Source: Glossina fuscipes (lineage: Eukaryota; Arthropoda; Insecta; Diptera; Glossinidae). Taken from it: a DNA stretch of 64,000 bases. Position numbers and translations under genes: made by a program. The notes beneath the pieces were generated by a model, which worked only from the letters and a program-made list of their open reading frames with translations, did not search any database and was not told the origin of the DNA. The DNA is taken from positions 16,800,005-16,864,004 of the forward strand of contig NW_023998423.1 in NCBI RefSeq assembly GCF_014805625.2, written 5' to 3'. This document shows positions 14,413-26,203 of this stretch, piece after piece (positions within the stretch are counted from its first letter, which is position 1; every line of letters starts with the position of its first letter).

Positions 14413-15614
14413 GTAGAATATATTTCATAGAAATTACAAATTTTTTCCGTTTAATTTTCGTTCAGTAATTAAATGAGAAAATAAATCTAACAAAATTACT
14501 ATAAACAAATACATATAAATAATAAGAATGAAAATTTTTACATTTTATATAACAATAGAATTAATTATTTATAATAATAATTATATAAACAAAGCGAAAA
14601 CTTAATAAAAAAAACTTTTTAAAGCTTTAAGCAAACGCTTTAACATTCATTTAAGTTAAAGCCAGAGTTCGAGTTTGTTTTCATTTTTTTTTTTTTTTTT
14701 TTTTATATAACAACAACACCTATTTATTCATTTCATGAGATTATACTCTGGCCCGTACCTTAAAGCAACACAACCAAATCGATGTGATTATTATTTTGTG
14801 ACTTTCTCTTTCCATTTTTCATATTTTGTTTTCTTTTCCTTTTTTTTTTTTGTTTTTTAATAATAATAAATTTTTTATATCTAAATATTTTCCTTTAACA
14901 TTATTTCTTCTTTTTTTTTAGCTAAGATTTGTGAAATTTAATATAAATTGTTTATATGAGAAAATTTGATTACCTTTCCACTAACAAAAATTTCAGTTTT
15001 TAGCATAAAAGAGTTTCAAGTAGGGTAAGTAAACAGTGTTATTGGACAAGAATGCAAAATTTCTTAAAAATGATAAGAAAAAAATTGTAATAAATAAAAT
15101 TCATAAAGCAAAAAAAACAAAATGGTAGACAAATTTTAATCTCCATAAAGTAGAACTTAGATCCTCTCTCCTGCTTTCGTGATTTCGTGCTTCCTGTTGG
15201 ATTCACAAGTGATCTATTAGCGTGTTCAAAGGAAAACAGGCGAACAAGATAGCTTTTCTTTGGAGTAAGTCTTTTAATGTCCAACGCCGGAAGATGGGTA
15301 TACACTCACTTTCTTATAATGTTTGCAACACCCCAAACAAAAACTTCAGCGACCAGCGCCAAACTCTGAATTCAGTTAGCCACGTTCGTCGGTTTGCGTG
15401 TCTGTTGCGAGCAAAAGCTTGTGGAAGTTAGCTCGTTACTTATAAATTGGGAAATATAGTCTGAAGTCTTTTAAATTTATTTTATGCAAGAAAAAGTCAG
15501 CCACGCCCATACAAAACCAAGGCTAGTAAATATTATTCTGGACATTCTTCCTATGAAAATACATTGTCTTTAATTAGGTAAAGTTGAATGCCTGTTGAGT
15601 ACAACATGATGTGA

Positions 15615-15750
15615 GAAGAGGTCTCGACTAATAACTCAATGGTTGTGGGTTCAAATCTCAATAAACGTGTTAGCATAAGGAATGCTGGTTTTAGTTTTGG
15701 AATTTATTTCTCTGGCTAAATTAATTAAACTAATAATAATAATTAAATAC
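15615..15750 (+). repeat. SINE-like sequence, copy 1
   Basis: GTGGGTTCAAATCTC resembles a tRNA-type B box. Downstream, GTTTTAGTTTTGG..TTTATTTCTCTGGCTAAA and an AATAATAATAATAA tail match 49850-49925. A tRNA-derived SINE is the likely source, but the head is eroded. Confidence 0.4.
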
Positions 15751-16120
15751 TTTTTTGAAAAAATAAAAAAAATTGTTATTTTCTATTCGCAGCTTTACTT
15801 TGCTAACGGGCACAGAAATGTTGTTCTTTGTACACACAGTTACGTTTATTATATTCACTTTATAAATGCTTTGTATTTAAAACGTCTTCAAAGCGACTTC
15901 ACAAATAGTTCTGGCAATTTTTAAGATCACCTGACTAAAATCGAAATCGTAACGAAAGAGAAGAGGAGGAAAAGATCTCCCAAAAGCTGATATATATTCT
16001 TTTAGTCACTAGCTCACTTGAACTACCTGATTCCACCTTAGATCCTTTTATTAAGACGAGTTTTCCGATATTATTTATTAAATTAGGTAAAAAGTGAGTT
16101 TCGGAAAATTCTCTTACTCT

Positions 16121-16227
16121 CTCACTCTCTCTGTCACTCACTCCCTCTCTCTCTCTTTCTCCCTCTCTCTCTCTTTCTTCCTCTCTCTCTTTCTCTCTCT
16201 CACCACCGCTATCTCACTCCCTCTCCT

Positions 16228-16271
<44 letters not shown>

Positions 16272-16296
16272 CTTTTATTGCTCTCTTTCTCTCTGA
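16121..16296. repeat. (CT)n-rich tract
   Basis: About 175 bases of almost pure pyrimidine on plus, including a perfect CT run around 16236-16268. It lies just upstream of the LINE fragment at 16390. Confidence 0.95.
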
Positions 16297-16389
16297 GCAG
16301 TTATAAATTGAATAGGTTTGCTTCTTTTAAAAGATAAAATAAAAAAAAGCCACGATCCACCATTAAATACCCTGAGCTGTGTCATTCAA

Positions 16390-17109
16390 TCTCAATATGA
16401 GAAGATTTGGGTACTCCATTGATCTTGTAGGTTCAATGCAATGCTTGGACTAAAAAATCAACTTTTAACAACGACATTCACAAATGTCTCTGCTCAAATT
16501 TCTCTTATCTTGCGGAAACTGTACAATCTAAATGTATATCTGCCTCTGAAGGTTAAACATACCATTGGGAATTCCCTCTACATGACGCATTATAAGTGCA
16601 GTATTGAACTCTTTACTGGATGCCCAAGGTATAACTTGGGTAGGCTTCAAAATATTGCTAACCATATATCCCCTCGTTCGTTCAACCTTTTTTAAAATTC
16701 TCTTCTCCTGATTATCTAAAATTCAGGTTGCTTATAAGCCTTCATAAGAAATCATTCAAACTAGAGCCCAACTCATTTATTTGGCTGACCGTAGTTACCT
16801 AAATCGAATAGAAACCTTTTCATACTAATACCACGTTTGTCTAACTCATCAGCCGAACGATATTTCAGTATTCGTGTTGACATGCCTTACAACCAAGTCT
16901 AAAATCCTTCGATTATTCTTTCAATAAGTTTACAAGAACTGATAAAGCAAGATGGTTACATTAGTAGCCATTTATTTGACTTGTACACTCACTTATAATT
17001 TTTTTTTTTTTTTTGCACCTGAAACTTGTCTACATAATTAGGTAAATAGGCCTATAGCTTTATAAATGCCTAATAAATGAATAAATGAAATGAAAATGAA
17101 AATGAAAAA
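16390..17109 (+). mobile_element. LINE (non-LTR retrotransposon) reverse-transcriptase 3' fragment
   Basis: The plus frame 16441-16695 reads LTTTFTNVSAQ, LILRKLYNLNVYLPLKVKHT, LFTGCPRYNLGRLQNIAN and RSFNLF. These match the region after the reverse-transcriptase catalytic core of jockey/I-type LINEs, whose counterparts are LRKLY..., PLLLYG/EVFTGC and LNRLQ.AVN. Beyond the stop at 16693, similarity continues with small breaks (PDYLKFRLLISLHKK, SFKLEPNSFIWL). The element ends in a (AATG/AAATG)n tail at about 17079-17109, as expected for target-primed insertion. No catalytic YADD box or 5' part is present, so this is a 5'-truncated dead copy. A long CT-rich tract lies immediately upstream. Confidence 0.82.
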
Positions 17110-17204
17110 TATCCGACATCAGCCTACCATAGCGTTTTCAAAATAAAACATTTTATGGGAAGTAGTGGATCTGAAAAATTTTCAATATTTAATTTTTTGA
17201 AAAG

Positions 17205-17400
17205 GGGGACAGGACAAGCTTAAATGGATTCGGAATCACTTGTCTGAACTAAATGGATTCGAAATCACTTTCTGAATCGATTTAAGGTTATCTGTCCGTA
17301 ACAAAAAGGTGAATCTACCTCAAGTTCTTCGGGGTGTTGCACACATCCGCAGAAACCTAATATATCCTTGTAATATAACGCGGCGAAGGAGGATATAAAA
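17205..17400 (+). repeat. Dispersed repeat family 2, copy a
   Basis: It contains GAATCACTTTCTGAATCGAT, TCTACCTCAAGTTCTTCGGG, GTTGCACACATCCGCA and AACCTAATATATCCTTGTAA. The sequence GGATTCGRAATCACTT is repeated twice at its start. It matches other copies listed nearby in order of landmarks. Confidence 0.6.
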
Positions 17401-18465
17401 ACTTTTAATAATTAAAATTAAACGAGTACTTGATAAACTGAAATTGGAAAACAGTTAACCAGATTTATTAAGCTAACTAATTGCATTACTTGAAAATGAT
17501 ATTATTCAATTTAATTTCATTTACATATATATGTATTTTTTATGTAGTGTTTCTCGTATTTATTTAAAATTGTCATTTTTTTTATTATTATTATTATTAT
17601 TGTTATTATTATTCTCACATTTACATTGAAACCCCTTTTGCTCTGTATTTTTATTTATAATTTTTTTTTTGAATCTCGTTTTTTGTTTAAGTAAAAAAAA
17701 AAAGAAAAAAGAAAAACATAATATGCACTTACTTATGCTTTTAGGCTAAAAATTTGCTAATAATTCATAATTAAAATGAACGACAAATATTTATTATTAA
17801 GAAATAATAAAATAATTTTTTCATTTTTTTGTTTTTTTTTTTTTTGTTTTTTTGTTCACAATTAAAACTCTTTTAAAACAATTATTTCAATAATTGAAAA
17901 ACCAGAAAAAATTTGCGAAAGTACGTAAAAAAAATGTCGTAACTTATTTGTTGAAAATAAATTATTATTTTCTTTTTTTCAACACCCACCATCAAAGGAC
18001 AGAAATGTATTAAGTTTTTCATGTCGTTTGAAATATTTATAAATATATTTTTTTGGTGATTTCATGAAGCGTAAGAGTTCCTTGTTAGCACATATTGATC
18101 ATTGTCTGTCCGCCCATTAGTTTTACGTACAGTAATTCATATTTCATTGCAACATATCCAATGATACACGGGTCAATTACAAAGCGGAAAGGCAATAGCT
18201 CTTGACAGGGGTAGACTCGTTAAATACATTATTAGTTGAAGTTGCCTTGCTTTTGCGGTAACTATGAGCTCCACGAAACTCTCTGAAGACCCGTATTCAG
18301 CTGCCAGGATAGAGAAATGTTCTGAAGACTTTCTAGAAGCAGTTAAACTGCCAGCAGGTGTTCCTAGCAAATAAATTCTCTCTTGAGTATCATGATAATA
18401 AATCTTGTAGTTCCCAAACTGATGAATATACAAAGCTTTAGCTTTTTCTTTACCCACTTGAAGTG

Positions 18466-18935
18466 ATCAGTGCGTTCGGACAGTCTATACTTCCTGCACT
18501 GTTACTCAGCTTTTCTTCCTTTATAAATACAGCAACACCGTGATCTCAGAGACAGTAATATTTGTTTTGTCAATCGTTGAATCGTAACAAATCTATTTAT
18601 AAGCTTTCGACTTCCGTTTACACTGTTTAAAGTCACCTTTGCCTGCAGTGAGTCCATTCTTCCCGAAAGTGTTACTCACATTTTTCTGCTCATATTTCGT
18701 TCGGTCAACGAATTTTATAGGCACAACAACACCGTGGGCTCGGCTGCACTAATATCTCTCTCGCTGATCGCCGAATCGCCAGAAGCCTTAGGTTTTCATT
18801 TATGCAGCCTGGAGTCACTCTATGGTCACAAAACTTTACGAACAAGGCAAGATGGTGCTCCCACCCTTACTAATACCTCTCCTGTGGATCATTAAATCGT
18901 AAAAGACCTATTCACATCACGTGGATGTTGGGACT
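18466..18935. repeat. Three diverged tandem units
   Basis: Three related blocks follow each other. GTTACTCA and CAACACCGTG recur at 18533 and 18727 (194 apart), and a TAATAT/TAATAC..ATCG..AATCG block recurs at about 18555, 18750 and 18871. The third unit is shorter. Divergence is high, so this is old. No protein or RNA is recognised in it. Confidence 0.6.
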
Positions 18936-19982
18936 TCCTGACTATACACAAAAGAAGCGTGGAAACGAATATTTTCCGTTATTCTCGATAGCTCTTCCAT
19001 GCAGAGCTTCCTAACGCTAGTAGCTTTAACAAGACGACATAAGAAACGACTTAGCCGGTGAAAGTATTAAGTTATTGAAAATCAAATACATTGAAGTCCT
19101 TCAGTAAGACATAGAGTTACTAGTCCGCCACTTTTAGAACAAGTTAAACTAATGACAAAGTCCCCACCATGCAAATAATTATTAAGAATGTGGGTATGTT
19201 TCGAATATCGCTTATTTGAGCGTGTTCAGTTTCCAAAACAACCCGGTAATGTGAATCGTCATCGTCTACCTTATATTGTGAAATCTGTCTGTCTGTATGT
19301 CCATTTATAGTTGGAATTCCGACGGTTATTAACAACTTATAGAGAAAATTGAAATGTCATTCCCATACTTCGCCTTTAGATCCACGAAAGAAAGTGAAAA
19401 CACACCAACAAACCTGGCATGCAATATGGACGCATTCGGATTAGTTTACATTTAGAGACGAGGAAATAATTTAATCACCACGTTTGCCAGAAAAACCTTA
19501 GAACCAGGGCGAACCAAACGGAGAGCCTTCCAGTAAAACATGAACTTAGTTAGTGAAAAAGACATTTTAAGATGTCTTCCCTAAGATGGTAAGAATCTTA
19601 CATTTTTCGCCCTAAAGCGAATACGATTTTCATGATTTCATTTACTTTATACATTGATTAATTATTGCAAAAGTGAAAGAAAGAAAAAATTATGTAAAAT
19701 GATTTTAATGTACAATTAGTAATATTAAAAAAATGTATAGTCTAATTATAATTCAATTTTAGTTTTTGGTCATTTTGTGTCGTTTTCTCCTTTACTTGTG
19801 GTCACTAATTTTATTCATTTACTTAGTTTTGTTGGTTTTTTCTTCTCATCAATTTACAAATTTTTCTAGAAAAAAAAATGAGTTTCAATTGTTTATGTGT
19901 ATGGATGCATGTGTTTGTGTGTATGTGTCTTACTATTGCATTTACTTATTGCAACACACAATTTTTGTGTGCACAACAAAGT

Positions 19983-19983
<1 letters not shown>

Positions 19984-20018
<35 letters not shown>

Positions 20019-20260
20019 AATGTATACGTATACATACATATATGTACATGTATGTATATATATATATATATATAAATATATGCATGCGGATGTACGTATA
20101 TATATATGTATGTATTTTTATGTAATAATTTATATATGCATGTATATATATGTATATATATATGTACAATGCATATGCAAACTTTTGGATAAACATATAC
20201 ATATGCATATATACAATGTATATATATATATATATGTATATATATTTATATTTATGTATG
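19984..20260. repeat. Compound TA / TATG microsatellite
   Basis: Interrupted TA and TATG/TACA runs. Six overlapping frames here encode only Tyr/Ile/Met/His strings and are not genes. Confidence 0.93.
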
Positions 20261-20596
20261 TATTATTATGCATGTATTTTGCATTTATGGAAGTGTACCT
20301 GTACTTCACATGTATATAGGTTTTGTCTTTATGTACAACTTTTTAGATTTCGTTATGATCTGCTCTTCTGTTTTCTTACTTAAACTTTAAGTAATTGTTG
20401 TTCTTGTTGTTGTTCTTCTTATTTTGTTCGGCTTTCTTTTTTATGAGTTTATTAAAGGCATTCTTTTTTTCTGTCATCTTCTAAGAATTGTTTTGCTTTT
20501 TTATTTTTAATTCAATGATTTCTTCATTTTGTTGTTTAAGTAGTTGGCAGTTATTTTACTTAATTACTTTTAAATTGTAATTACAATTAGCTTTCA

Positions 20597-20616
20597 AATA
20601 TATATATATATATACG

Positions 20617-20656
<40 letters not shown>

Positions 20657-20663
20657 AATATAT
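20597..20663. repeat. (TA)n microsatellite
   Basis: TA runs broken by TACGTACA, followed by poly-T. Confidence 0.92.
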
Positions 20664-21339
20664 GTAAAACTTTTTTTTTTTTGAAATTTTTTTTTTTTTT
20701 TTTTTTTTGTTTTGTGTACACATGTATACGGTTGCTTTTGTGTATTATTATAGTTTCAATTAATTAAATTATTTATTACAGTTATTCATATTATTATTTG
20801 TATTTAAAGTAAATCGTTTCCATTATACACAAGTTTTTCAGTTTTTTAATTAAATTTTTTCCCGTTTTTTTTTATTTTTCACTACATAACTCTTTAGGAT
20901 TCAATTTGGAGATTTATACAAGACAACAAAAACAAAAAAAAAACAATTCAACGAATTTTGAAAACATAGGCAAAAAATTTTTTAACACTTTTTTTCACCG
21001 AACCTTCGTAGTAATTCCAATTTCACTTTTTCATTTCGTAATTTCAGTTTTTGTTTCCACTAAAGGAGAAGAAAATTTTTCAAGTCCTTACCAAAATCTC
21101 CGTAAATTCGGGATACAATGTCTTAGAGTGCCCGTTGCTGTTATCGTCTCCTTATTATTGACATTAATCCGACATTAGCATATTTTTAGTTGAAGACAAG
21201 TAAAAACACTGTAGCGAGCCGCGGTAACCTGGACCACCCTATAGGTATTCATATAATGTCTTTGAAAATAAAGCATTACGTGAAAATCTTTGAAAGAAGT
21301 GGTCCGATCCGCAAACCTTTCAGCAATGTTCCTCCTTGA

Positions 21340-21560
21340 GTCTACGTTCGTCTGTATACTAAATTCAAAAACTACGATCTATAGGTTGAACACAAGAAAA
21401 CAAGATAGACCGACGGGCGGACAAGAATTTCGTTTTTTTCAGAAAGCGATTCTGAATCGATCGCTTTAATAAAAAATGGGTCTATCCCAAGCCGTACAAA
21501 GCTGCGCAAATTTAATATACATTCTTCTGTAACAAGTGATGTAGAGTATAATGGTTCCCG
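21340..21560 (+). repeat. Dispersed repeat family 2, copy b
   Basis: It holds CTATAGGTTGAACACAAGAA, GACCGACGGGCGGACAAG, GCGATTCTGAATCGATCG and TGGGTCTATCCCAAG, then GCAAATTTAATATACA. Same landmark order as the copies at 17205 and 38600. Non-coding. Confidence 0.6.
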
Positions 21561-22299
21561 AAAATCTAACCTATCTACCTTTTGCCTATATTTCCGATAT
21601 CACCTGTCATATAAAAAAAAAATAAAAAAAAAATACAAATTTAGGACTAATTAAAGGCGTCTTTCATTGCTGGACTCAGGTGTTTTAGACTAAGTGAATA
21701 GCCTTGTGTTGTACACACAGCGACAAATTATCTGTAGAAGATGAGTTTCTTAATTAAATTGGCACTTGTCTAACCAGCGTTAAACTTATGGGGGAGGGGA
21801 CATGGGAAAGGCGAAAGGGCACTACGAAATCATTCGCAATAAGTTCCGGGAAAAACACTTCAAAAAAAATTTCACTGGGAGAGAAGATGTCTTTGTCGTG
21901 AGTTGTCTTTATTAATACTCATTACTAAGTGGAGCGGGAGACTTCATTCTTGCTTTGTATTCATTCGCCGCAACAGTTCAGGTGGAGAATTATATGGCCA
22001 TTTTGAAAAAAAAAATGTACTAGAGAAAATACGAATAGGAAAGGAGACGTACTTGCCTTCAGTCAATTTGATTATGATAATACCCGTGGACAACGTGACC
22101 ATGACATTTGATTACAACACAAGGGAAAGATACTTTCACTCGATGTTTCGAATATGTTTTACATCGTATTTTTATACCATTTGAGAGCACTTTGCGCGTG
22201 ATTATACAAATGCTTCGCACACATACTGTATCCAAAGAGAAAAACTCATTTAATTTTTTCCGTTTTTGAGTGCATTTGTTATTCTAAATCTATTTGGTC

Positions 22300-22530
22300 G
22301 CCAAACTAATCCTCAAAATCAAACAATATTCCTTGCTAACAGTTTGGCCGGCGAGAAGGATGTCATAGCGCCCCAGACCAGGATGATTGAATAAAAATGT
22401 TAACATTGCCTTGATCTTTGAGCGACTTTGGTGCGGTTTTTTCGGTCTTCGGCTCATCTTCCGCACGATTGATCGGCCAATTCCGGGTCATATACGTAGA
22501 TTAAAACTTTATCTCCCGCAATAAAGCGTT
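22300..22530 (-). pseudogene. Irritans-like mariner transposase fragment
   Basis: The minus strand carries a piece of a different mariner lineage. One frame gives RFIAGDKVLIYVYDPELADQ, matching the family's ITGDESWVYGYDPET motif around the first catalytic Asp. After a frameshift near 22440-22456 another frame gives RPKKPHQSRSKIKAML and LLAGQTVSKEYC, matching the EPRPKKARQ..SKVKVML and PEGQTVNKEYY blocks. The fragment starts right beside an (AAAT)n tract at 22533-22557, beyond which no transposase is visible. Lower than about 22300 the match fades. The pattern resembles the irritans subfamily, unlike copies A and B. It is a frameshifted, truncated remnant outside the CNG gene. Confidence 0.8.
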
Positions 22531-22532
22531 CG

Positions 22533-22557
22533 ATAAATAAATAAATAAATAAATAAA
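22533..22557. repeat. (AAAT)n microsatellite
   Basis: About five units of AAAT directly border the mariner fragment at 22300-22530 and mark where transposase similarity stops. Confidence 0.85.
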
Positions 22558-24673
22558 ATCGCACATTGTAAAAATCGGAACAAATACGAAATTCGAGGTA
22601 TATGTCCGTTACAGTGAAAAAAAAAATTTCTCTTATTCGATACAATTCGACACAATTCGACAATTTAACTTGAATATTGATCCTACTTTTTGATCAGAGT
22701 ATTACACATTTTTTCGTTTGTGCGAAAATTATTTTATCAGTTTTACTTACTTAGAACTTTGTGCGTAAAATTATTTGAGCGAAAGTGTTAAATGGATAGT
22801 GTGCACTTTAAAGCACTGTCATTTAGAAAGAGGAGAAGATGATCAAATTTTTTAATATTGTGAGGGGGAAAATTATTCAGATTGGTTGAAAAATATGTTG
22901 TCCCCTCCGGGAAGCTTTATTCCTCGATTGTAATATATTGGAAATATTTTATAAAAATTTTTACTTGTCAAGAAATCTTTTCCTAGATATTCTCTTTTTC
23001 ACTACAGAGTAAGCCTTTGGTAGCGCTCACGATATACGCAGAGACACAACAAACAAGTATAATCGAAATAGAGTCGCAAGTTGAAGCGATGGTCAGAGCA
23101 AAAAAAGTGAACGCATTGTGAAGACAATAATAACCATCAGAGCATTTACTCTGCTGGGACGATCACATTTGAAAAATATGAGACAAGGAGGAAAAGGGAT
23201 ATAGTTTTTAAGGCAAGGATTTATTTGTTGCTCTTTTTATAACCACGTCATCACGTCATGAACTTGTCCAATATTAAGGCTTATAAAAGACTGCTACTTT
23301 TTCTAATAATAGAATGCTGACGAAAGCCTGCTTACTGCTTCCTTTGTAGAATACATGACAGAGCAAAAATATCAAGAAGTTTATATAAAGGGAAGGCAAA
23401 CGCAGGTCTCAATGACAATTGGATGCTCGTTACTTGGCAGTACAATAATTCATATCATTTCCAGGATTCGTGCCCAATTCGCCAGCGCATGGTCCCTTTC
23501 ATGGGATTGATCTTAGGCTTAAGGCCTGGATCAAGATGCTGAATTTGTTTTTTCAACTGGGATTTCACTTTTCTCATAGAGGTTTTTTAAAGAGATGTAC
23601 GTTTAATCCTTAATTAGAACCCTTTACAGATAGCATTTCCCACCTTATCGCTAGAAAAGCAAAGATGGGCCATAGGCTTACTTTTTAAAACAGACAAATA
23701 TAGGTCGTCCAAAATCGAACTTCAATTTAAGGCTTTTTCTCGTACTCTTCTTAACCCTAAATTGTAATTGTAAATATGTAAACAGAGGAAATTTGGAATT
23801 ACTTTTAAATTTGAAAAAAAAAGATAAAATAAAAATATTTCAATAATAATAATAAACATTAAAAAAAATAAAAAATAAAATATTATCTCCTTATGTATAA
23901 AGTAAAATTTATATCTAAATTAAAAATTTTCCGACTTTGGCAGTGAAAATTTTTAGAATGTTGTGTTAAAATGTAAAGCGAAATAAGTCATAAGTAAGTC
24001 GATGTGAACCGACTACTTGATACCTTACAACGCCGAAATATATTTTGTGATTTTGCTTTGACATCGTACGAGATCGCTATTGGAAAAGGAGACGTACTAT
24101 TTTTTTTTTTTCAATTTTAGCTAATTGTGGGCGTGTTCGTAGACAGATAAAGTGTAAGAACCATTGCCATGCAAATTTCGAATTTTTATTACACTTTTAT
24201 CGGAGTTATTATTGACAGCAGGCGGACGGAAGGAAGGACACACTTGTGCTGTCCAAGAATATAAAGTTACTTTGGCCAAGTAAATATATTTCTATATGTT
24301 TCACAGAGGTAACGAAGCTATTACTATCCGTCTACCATCCGATAATAGGCCATTACTATTTGCTGAATAGAAGTAAGACGATTTTTCCAAAAACTTTCCC
24401 AGCCCAAGAAAGCCTTGGGTGCCACATGATGAACAACTATGTCGAAAGATATCATAGAGATGTAAGGCATTATTAAAAATAAAAAATAAAAAAATACATA
24501 CCGAATAATATCTTTGTTGATTTGATATACTTACTCTTACACAAATATTTCTATACATATGTACACAATGAGGGTATAATTACGATTATTGTTAGTTTTC
24601 CTTTTTGCCTAACAGTAGTATCATAATGTAAGTATGCAGGCTTTTTGTGTGTGTAGCTCATCTCTCAATATTG
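22558..24673. other. Non-coding; no gene seen
   Basis: AT-rich, with a possible eroded dispersed repeat at about 24110-24245 (GGGCGTGTTCGTAGACAG, GCGGACGGAAGGAAGGACAC). Overlapping frames at 24246-24558 are not recognisable. Confidence 0.55.
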
Positions 24674-24683
24674 TTTATTTATT
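24674..24683 (-). promoter_or_regulatory. Candidate polyadenylation signal
   Basis: On the minus strand this reads AATAAATAAA, two overlapping AATAAA hexamers. It lies 18 to 27 bases past the stop codon at 24701. In so AT-rich a region the hexamer occurs by chance, so its weight comes only from its position. Confidence 0.35.
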
Positions 24684-24700
24684 CACATAGAGCGATTGAA

Positions 24701-25144
24701 TTAAATGGAAGAATATTTAGCTGCCAGGTTCATATGCCGATCGTGACGAGCTGAGCTCGTTACAGTTGATGCAACCGTTTTGCGTACTCGACCGGAGGAA
24801 CAGGAATGATGCTGCCGTTGTTCTAATTGTATGCCTGTAGACATTGTCGGTGTTTGAGTAGCCATATTCAAGAGACGGGTATATCTATTGCTTAAATTTT
24901 TCGTGGAACTGTTTGTCGTTGCAACCATTACAACTTCTCGTTGTGCTGGTGTTTCAATTGCGGGTACTGATGTTGTTACTAATGATGTTGTTTGATTAAT
25001 ATTAATGGCTGTTGCTGCTGATGCTGCTGCTCCTGCTTTGTTGTTGCGTTGTTGGCATAATTGTGTTGTTGTTGTTGTTGTTGTTGTTGTATAATTTATG
25101 AAATAATAACAACGATAATAATTGGCAAATGATGTAAAATTCTT
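24701..25144 (-). CDS. Protein-like open frame, possible alternative 3' exon
   Basis: The minus strand is open for 147 codons before a TAA at 24701-24703. Part of it looks genuinely coding. It has a Thr run from the (TGT)n tract at 25064-25090, then an Ala-rich stretch, ETPAQREVV, NLSNRYTRLLNMATQTPTM, a Gln/His segment, and a basic Ser/Thr tail with KTVASTVTSSARHDRH ending AAKYSSI. GC content is well above its surroundings. Two overlapping AATAAA hexamers (minus strand, 24674-24683) sit about 20 bases after the stop, as expected of a short 3' UTR. Every AG in the Ala-rich part would enter this frame in phase 1, matching the CNG donors, but no good polypyrimidine tract precedes them. An initiator Met exists at 24926-24928. 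It may be an alternative CNG end, another gene's last exon, or chance. Confidence 0.45.
   Translation of the reverse strand, partial: KNFTSFANYYRCYYFINYTTTTTTTTTQLCQQRNNKAGAAASAATAININQTTSLVTTSVPAIETPAQREVVMVATTNSSTKNLSNRYTRLLNMATQTPTMSTGIQLEQRQHHSCSSGRVRKTVASTVTSSARHDRHMNLAAKYSSI
25064..25090. repeat. (TTG)n microsatellite inside a protein-like frame
   Basis: Nine TGT/TTG units; on the minus strand in the frame of 24701-25144 they encode a Thr run. CAA/CAG-type repeats are common in fly coding exons. Confidence 0.9.
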
Positions 25145-26203
25145 TTAGTTGTTACTGTCGTTCTTCTTTTCTTGTAGGGAAAAATTATTATTTTAGAGTT
25201 TTGTATGAAAAAATGTTTTTATCTTCATTATCGTTTTCGCATTTTCATTGTTTCACTTTATACAAATACACGCACTCATACGAAGAAGAATAAGAAGAAG
25301 AATGAAGAAGAAGAACATCTAGATATTATATTATATACATTCATTCATACAAAAGAATTCGGAAATGAATTAAAATATAATGACATACAAACGCGGGTTA
25401 AATTCGTTTTTCGTTTTTGGTTTTTTGTTTTTTTTTGGCTTTGTTTTTCTTTCTTCCTTTTTTTAATTTTTTTTGGTTTTCTTTTGTATATCGTTTGGTC
25501 GTTTGTTCAGTATTTATATCTTATCGGTCCTATTATAATTATTCGTATGTGTTGTATATAACAATATCAATAAACAACATTTAGAGTTTCAAGGATTTTG
25601 TGTGGTTTATATGCTTCTACTGAGATCTAATTGGAAATATTAAACACACACATTAACTTAGATTGTGAAACAACAAGCAAATCACAATCAATCAATTAAT
25701 CAATCAATCAATCAATGATGATTCCAAAAAGTATATGTGATGATAATGAATTCACGAACACAATCCTTTCTAAGCTTTTTTTTTCTTAAACTTTTTTGTT
25801 TTGGTTTTGTTTTTTCTGTTTTTTTTTTTTTTCTTGGTTTTTTGCCTTTTCATTCGCTTTTTTATTTTTTATTTTTTAGTGTTTTTTTTTTTTTTTTTTT
25901 TGTGAACTTATTTCGCTTAAACTGGATTTTATGTAACAGAGAGAATGAGCAAGCGAAAGACAGAGAGGGAGAAAGAGAAAGAGATAAAGAGAGAAAATAC
26001 ATCTTTTCACACAGCTAACAACAATTACACATATGTAAGTAGATAACAAAGTATGGCGATTTAACAAATATGGTGATGTCGTGTGTGTCACATACATAAA
26101 TGCAACAAACATTGTGTACGCATTCGATGGGCATGGGTCATGAGATACATGATATGTATATCATCATCATACCGATCGGCTGATGGGGCAGCTCGCTCCC
26201 GTG
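25145..26203. other. CNG downstream region, T-rich on plus
   Basis: Between the CNG stop and the frame at 24701-25144. It holds long T runs, an (AATC)n at about 25685-25713 and a GA-rich stretch at 25940-25994. Frames there are Phe- or Arg/Glu-rich shadows. It could be 3' UTR and/or an intron to an alternative last exon. Confidence 0.5.

Larger units (their letters stand above)
10831..16389. other. Non-coding, microsatellite-rich; no gene seen
   Basis: Contains CA, CT, TA and poly-T tracts and SINE-like copy 1 listed separately. Remaining frames (for example 13677-13871 and 15039-15305, both minus) have no recognisable domains. Confidence 0.6.
17110..22299. other. Non-coding with repeats; no gene seen
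   Basis: Apart from the listed tandem units, family 2 repeats and TA tracts, there is an unassigned 94-codon minus frame (18173-18457) and an unassigned 93-codon plus frame (21903-22184). A (TTA)n lies near 17583-17612. Confidence 0.55.

Noticed and set aside
16094..16306. Ser/Leu repeat frame
   Set aside because: Product of the CT microsatellite, not a protein gene.
19766..20383. Several overlapping frames of 65-119 codons
   Set aside because: They translate TA/TATG microsatellites into Tyr/Ile/Met/Cys strings on both strands; no gene signal.
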